Source: Tubiluchus corallicola
Taxonomy: Eukaryota > Priapulida > Priapulimorpha > Priapulimorphida > Tubiluchidae
NCBI GenBank assembly: GCA_030141605.1
Contig: JAQGDQ010000044.1
Location: 284,001 to 344,000, forward strand
Reading direction: 5' to 3'
DNA: 60,000 bases
In this document: one piece after another, positions 55,225 through 60,000 of the stretch
Layout of the letters: each line of letters opens with the position of its first letter
How positions within the stretch are numbered: position 1 is the stretch's first letter
Made by a program: the position numbers and the translations under genes
The notes under the pieces: generated by a model
The model's database searches: none
What the model was told of the DNA's origin: nothing
The model's input: only the letters and a program-made list of their open reading frames with translations

Positions 55225-58200
55225 TTAACTTCCGTTGATAGATGCAGCAACATTGTTGATTGGTCGGCTGTAGCTGTCGTACTCTGAGGGTTGTGAATCT
55301 TCTAACAAAGGTTTCCTCTCGTCTGAATTTTTATCCATGCAAGGTTCTTCTGGAAAAAAATCGGTGATAAAGTAACATAATTATCACGGTTAAGTTTAGC
55401 TGAAGCAGAGATATAATGACACTTACTTTTCAATTTTGATAAAAGCGTGGCTTTATAGTACTATAACGGAATATCAAACAACCCGGAATACAATTTGGAG
55501 TTTAAAAGTAAACTGAATTTTATTCTTATCACTGTGGCTGAAAAGCGTGACTGTGTTCTGATGTTTCAAAATGCAACTTGGTGTAGAGTGAGGTGTTTTT
55601 TCCTAACAGCTTGATAAATCATTTTATAATAGGATAAGTTTTTGCTATATTTGTTGGATTTTTTAGTTCGTTTCTAATTTTTTATTCCAAATTTAAAACT
55701 TTGCACCACCCTACAGGGCCAGATTAAGGTGTGTTGGTGCCCTAAGCACACCCAGAAACTGATGATGACACTGCATGCGCGTTACGCAGCTCAAAACAAA
55801 TATAGATTAAGTGATACAAATCATGCGACATTATTGTATAAAACAAACTCCATATGCTCTATATAAAATTTACGACACTTAAATTCTTTGCTGACTTCAA
55901 AACAAAATTTTAATTAAATATATAGGCTACAAAAAAGGTACAATGCCCACCAACAGTAAAAAAAGAATCATTCTCGTGTAGCCTTTAATCCAGATTTTTT
56001 TTGAACTGTGCAAGACTTTAATGATCTTTAACATGCTGTATTTAAATTTTATCTGTTTTCAGTTAATTATATTTTTGCCAGCTTTGTGCCTTCGGAGCCT
56101 TGGTGCCCTCATGTGCTTAGTCTCCATATGCGTTAAAATATGCTAACTAAAATTGTAAGCAAACTAAAATTGCTACAGTGGACTTCGAAACCAAGTTTGA
56201 TGTCACAAAAATTGTCAAGACTAAGAAATTCAGTCATCAAATTGTCACTTGGTTCCTACTGTAATTACTATTAAATTTTTGATATTATTTTAAATACAAT
56301 GAGAGACTATTGAAACATCTAATATTTGCGGGGGGTATTTTACTTTAATACTTGTCAAAAGCAAGACCAGAAAATAAACATGCACTAAACAGTGCATTAG
56401 CTTCAAATTGTTGCACATATATCAAGTCTGTTTTATTTATTTATTTTTACATAAAATGTCCAGTAGCCAAAAATGAACTTTTAATTTTGCATGGTAAACT
56501 GCAATATCAAATTAAATAGTTGGTACAAAGATAAAACAATACAGTAATTAATATTCGAATAAAACAATGAATTTAAAAGCATAATATGGAATTAAAAAAA
56601 TACAATTTACAATGCTATAAAAAACCAAAATAGACAACTTCACGTGTACAACAAATGCAATTGTGTGAAAGAGTACTGTACTAGGTGCATAGAAGCGTAT
56701 GAAAAATTAAAAATCGCGGCTCTTTTCGTAATAAAAGAAAATTATCTGAAAATCAGGGATCTAAAACCAAAACAAAGGAATAGCGCAACCACATAAACGG
56801 CTATTGCTGACATAGCAGGCTTGAGGGCGTGGTCATACGAATTCTGCACTCATGATTATTTCAAATTCTGTAGACGCGCGGCTCTCTTATAAGGTACAAC
56901 AACCACAAAACCAACTGTTTGTGGTTTGTTAACTAAAAATATTCAAATTCTTAGTGATAACAAATATTTTACCATAACAATAGTTTTTTGAGCCAAGGTA
57001 AATGACCAACTCTGCAGTGAAGAATAATGTTGAAACTTTCAAAACCTTTAAATAATACTCCTTTCTTTTATCTCTACTGATAATTCCTCGCATGACACGC
57101 ATTTGGAACAGAACCGATTCTGTTTGTTACACTGAAATTATGCACTCTCACAATCAAGTCCTAAAGCTTCACCAAAACCTGAATTTCCTGTAAGATTTAG
57201 GATTTTTTCACATGCAGCGACAGTTAAACTATTCATTGCAGAGAACATATCTAGAGAGAAAATAACTGTATGTCAAAGAAAAATTCTTTGTACAAAATTT
57301 TACAAATTTAACAATTTGCTTTTTTTTCCACACGCGAACCATTATCAGGGTAACGGGCATACTTATTGAGATATTAACTTATTTCACAAAATGTCTTCCA
57401 AACGTGTTATAAAATGTGGCATGGCTAATGTCACAAATACTATGTATGTTATTAAAGCACAAGAAAATCCTCTACTTACATAAAGTTTAAAGAATTCGTC
57501 TTGAAAATTTATACCACTTACATACTGCTGTATAATGCTGTATAAAACTTGTACATTTAAACACCCACGATAATGGTTAGGCGCAGCCATTTCGATAGTA
57601 GTTCGTTTAAAACAAGTTTAGATAACACTGAGGAAAGTTTGAAAAAATGATAAGAGCATTCGTAGCATACATGCTGCTAACAAAGTAAAATTTTAAATTA
57701 CAGTATCTTGTCAATAAGTTTAAAAATACATTTTTTGTTACTGAATGGCGCACCCTGGAGGGTTAGTCAGCAACATTTTAAAAATTGGCACAAACATTTT
57801 AAATTATTATTTCTAGTTACGTAAGTTTTTTCAGCAGGTAAGCCAAATGTTAAGTAACATGGATGTGCATGGAAAGTTTCGTGGGACATAATTTAGCATT
57901 GCCTTTTTTCCTTGATTTACGTTTGCATAGTGACATCATGTAATGGTGCAGTCGGGACAGTATTGCGGAAGATTTAAAATGAAAATAAACAAAAATTCCT
58001 TTCAACGCTAGTACCCATATATGTGTAAAATTGCTGAAAAGTAGTATAATTTTTTAAGGTAATTTTCAGAAACCTATTTTAGATGCCCCTTTTCTTGTCC
58101 TTTATGTGACTATTATGAAATTTAATAGCTCATAATATAAACAATATTAATAGCTCAACACAAAAACATGTGATATGCTCACAATTATTTAGCATTATTG

Positions 58201-59518
58201 TTGAGCCTAACCGCTGTTGAGCAGCAGTCAACATCATTAATAGTGTTAACGATTTTATAAATAAAGGTACTTTCACACCTGTATTCAAGTTGCAAACCGT
58301 CAATAGCGTTAAAAAGATGATTCCAACACCGAGCACCGCAGTACCGCCAAGAACGAAAGTCATTACATCGCGAAAGTAATAACGACAATCAACACAGCAA
58401 CCCCTGCAAAAAATAAAATGGACCAGGTTCATTTCAGAGAAATTTCACGACACTCGCAAGCAATACAAACAGGTCAAGAAGTACATTTTAATACATGGCA
58501 TTATTGTGGCCATCACTGGAAATAGTGACGGCAGTCACATAAAAAATTTTGCTACAATTTGTTTTCACACAATGCAGCGTTAGGTTTTCGGATACGATGA
58601 TAATAGTTTCATTTTCATAATCAATTAATCTGGTAAGAAATTGATTCGATAATCGATTATAATCGGTTTCTAGGCATAGCAAACTTGTAATTTCCAATTT
58701 TTTAACAAGTAAAACTTTGAATGTAATACAATTTTCACTGCTGTCTTAAATACAATTTCGGCTGAAAAGGTAAAAAGTATAAAGAAAAAATAACTTTTAA
58801 ACGAATTTATCTTATTAGTTTAGAATAAAGCAGACTACCAAAACTGATGTCATTGTTTGTATGCTTATACATACTTATTTATGGGGGTTTACAAAAACCA
58901 CATGCTTGTACTTACGAGAAACCTACGTAACTAAGCAACGCCTTCAGTACGATACGTAGCACCATATTGCTTACTTCCACAGCAATGACAGCTATGTTTA
59001 TCTTGCCATTTTATGAATTTCAGAAAAATAAGTGCAAATAGCATTGGCAATGCAATAAATTATCAAAATTGGTACATGATGATCAAAAATAAAAGCCCAA
59101 ATCGATTATAATCAATTAATCGGCCACACCACTAATGAGAATTAACGCCACCTCGAAACTATGAAATCACATCAGAGTCTGAATTTGATCCCGATCTTTT
59201 GATTGGATGTCATCTTGTAACATTACAAAAGAAAACTAAAGTTTTTTCAAATGTGTTCCAAACAGAACAATACTACCAAGGAGAGCGATGTTTACAAAAT
59301 AAATATTGATATTCCTCTTCTGTATGTTTAAGTATTCTGTATGTTAAATGGCAGCAAAAAATGCCCTGCCATGCATCAAACAACACAAGAAATACTAACT
59401 AATATAGAAAAAGAGGTACTAACACACAAGGGTGCAAATTTTGTATAGTCAAAACCGCAATGCCATTTGACAACTTGTCCGTAAAACTCATTGCACCGTA
59501 AACAAAAGCTCCACTCTC
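55225..59518 (-). CDS. MFSD12: MFSD12-like lysosomal/melanosomal transporter, last three exons (partial)
   Basis: MFSD12 is a 12-helix major-facilitator protein of lysosomes and melanosomes, needed for cysteine import. Exons are 59518-59424, 58403-58279 and 55349-55225. The first starts in phase 0 and is joined in phases 2 and 1. It reads [19 protein letters not shown] then [12 protein letters not shown], matching the human SGAFVYGSMSF...LHPC block. Next come [12 protein letters not shown] and the final membrane helix ([20 protein letters not shown]). The tail [19 protein letters not shown] ends [10 protein letters not shown], stop at 55225-55227. ERKPLL is an acidic dileucine motif, the usual lysosomal sorting signal. 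The 5' exons lie beyond 60000. The donor after exon 59424 is the less common GTTAGT, chosen because it alone keeps phase. Confidence 0.88.
55350..58278 (-). other. Last intron of the MFSD12-like gene
   Basis: 2.9 kb, AT-rich, with an AT-rich reverse-oriented tail-like segment near 56430-56640 (ttatttatttatttttac) that may be a LINE or SINE 3' end. A possible first exon of another gene is at 57480-57590. Otherwise nothing was recognised. Confidence 0.5.
57480..57590 (-). other. Possible first coding exon of an unidentified gene
   Basis: An ATG in good context (GAAATGGCTG) at 57590-57588 opens 37 codons beginning [20 protein letters not shown]. They end in phase 0 at a consensus donor GTAAGT (57479). 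A second GTAAGT lies inside the frame. I do not recognise the protein and found no partner exon. It could be chance, or a gene nested in the MFSD12 intron. Confidence 0.2.
58404..59423 (-). other. Penultimate intron of the MFSD12-like gene
   Basis: About 1 kb. Two AATCGATTATAATC-containing segments (58657-58672 and about 59100-59116, the latter followed by aattaatcggccacacc) may be the ends or internal parts of an hAT-like element. No coding exon was recognised. Confidence 0.4.
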
Positions 59519-60000
59519 CTGAAATGTATAAAATTAGAGAATTAATGACCACATTTACATTTTAAACAAACTGTTGCCAAAGAGTTGAAACAAATATTTT
59601 TTGAAATTAAAAGCCAACAAAAACAGAGGCTTGTGTTTACTAACTCAAATGTACACACGAATAATACTCTTAGAAATCTGTAGTAAAGTGTGCATCATAA
59701 TGTATATTATGACAAGGAAAGCCAACATAAAGCACATAAAATGAATCAAAGGACACTGAATATTCAGAAATTCAATTTTTAGTTATTGGAATAAGCAACC
59801 ACACTTCAAAATGTTGGCAAGCAGGCTGAAATGTAGCAATCAAATTGTAAAAGGTGTCTCAGATTCCGTGAAATTTTAATCATTAACATAATATTTTATG
59901 GCTTTAATGACAAAACAGAACTTTAAAATATCACTTGATTATAAATTTTAATTCTAAATTTGGCTCCATCAACGATGACTTTGATTTCAACTTCTCTGAG
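59519..60000 (-). other. Intron of the MFSD12-like gene up to the window edge
   Basis: The acceptor CATTTCAG lies at 59526-59519. No upstream exon (the family's MTADLIG-type block) is present before 60000, so the next coding exon is outside the window. AT-rich, nothing else seen. Confidence 0.6.

Overview
The window is nuclear DNA from an animal. It is AT-rich, with spliced genes, canonical GT-AG introns of about 0.1 to 4.5 kb, many microsatellites, and remnants of LINE, hAT-like and pogo-like elements. The gene families (BAF57, DCN1-like, POLDIP2, a prostanoid receptor, MFSD12) are metazoan. Short TTAGGG-type motifs, CR1/L2-like LINE ends and the AT-rich composition suit a marine invertebrate, possibly a tunicate or other invertebrate deuterostome, but the sequence does not fix the species.

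Five protein-coding genes can be reconstructed, all on the minus strand. From right to left, which is the direction of transcription, they are: the last three coding exons of an MFSD12-like lysosomal transporter (59518 to 55225, 5' part outside the window); a two-exon prostaglandin E receptor of EP4 type (42644 to 40087); an eleven-exon POLDIP2 gene (37871 to 27666) with a 27-nt microexon; an intron-free DCUN1D1-type gene (23874 to 23095); and a twelve-exon SMARCE1/BAF57 gene (16133 to 315). I set exon borders by joining splice sites so that phase and family homology both hold. The predicted proteins are 406 aa (SMARCE1), 259 aa (DCUN1D1), 342 aa (POLDIP2) and 477 aa (EP receptor).

The genes do unrelated housekeeping and signalling jobs: chromatin remodelling, cullin neddylation, mitochondrial/nuclear DNA and protein metabolism, PGE2 signalling, and lysosomal transport. 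Spacing is kilobases, so this is not a compact operon. The shared orientation and AG acceptor-like dinucleotides just upstream of several start codons are noted as possible trans-splicing signals.

The rest is intronic and intergenic DNA with repeats. These include a LINE whose reverse-transcriptase core has been deleted (18.5 to 19.9 kb), an hAT-like MITE with target-site duplication (16.4 to 16.8 kb), a pogo-like mini-element (21.7 kb), a near-exact 376-bp tandem duplication (30.7 to 31.4 kb), long trinucleotide arrays in the receptor intron, and a 12.5-kb stretch upstream of the receptor with only repeats.

The most interesting signals are: (1) POLDIP2 exon 8, a 27-nt microexon whose sequence and 5' splice site recur as an inverted copy upstream in the same pre-mRNA, on the other side of exon 7; (2) tandem copies of the last coding exon of SMARCE1; (3) loss of the conserved second-loop cysteine in the prostanoid receptor; (4) an intron-free DCUN1D1 in an intron-rich region.
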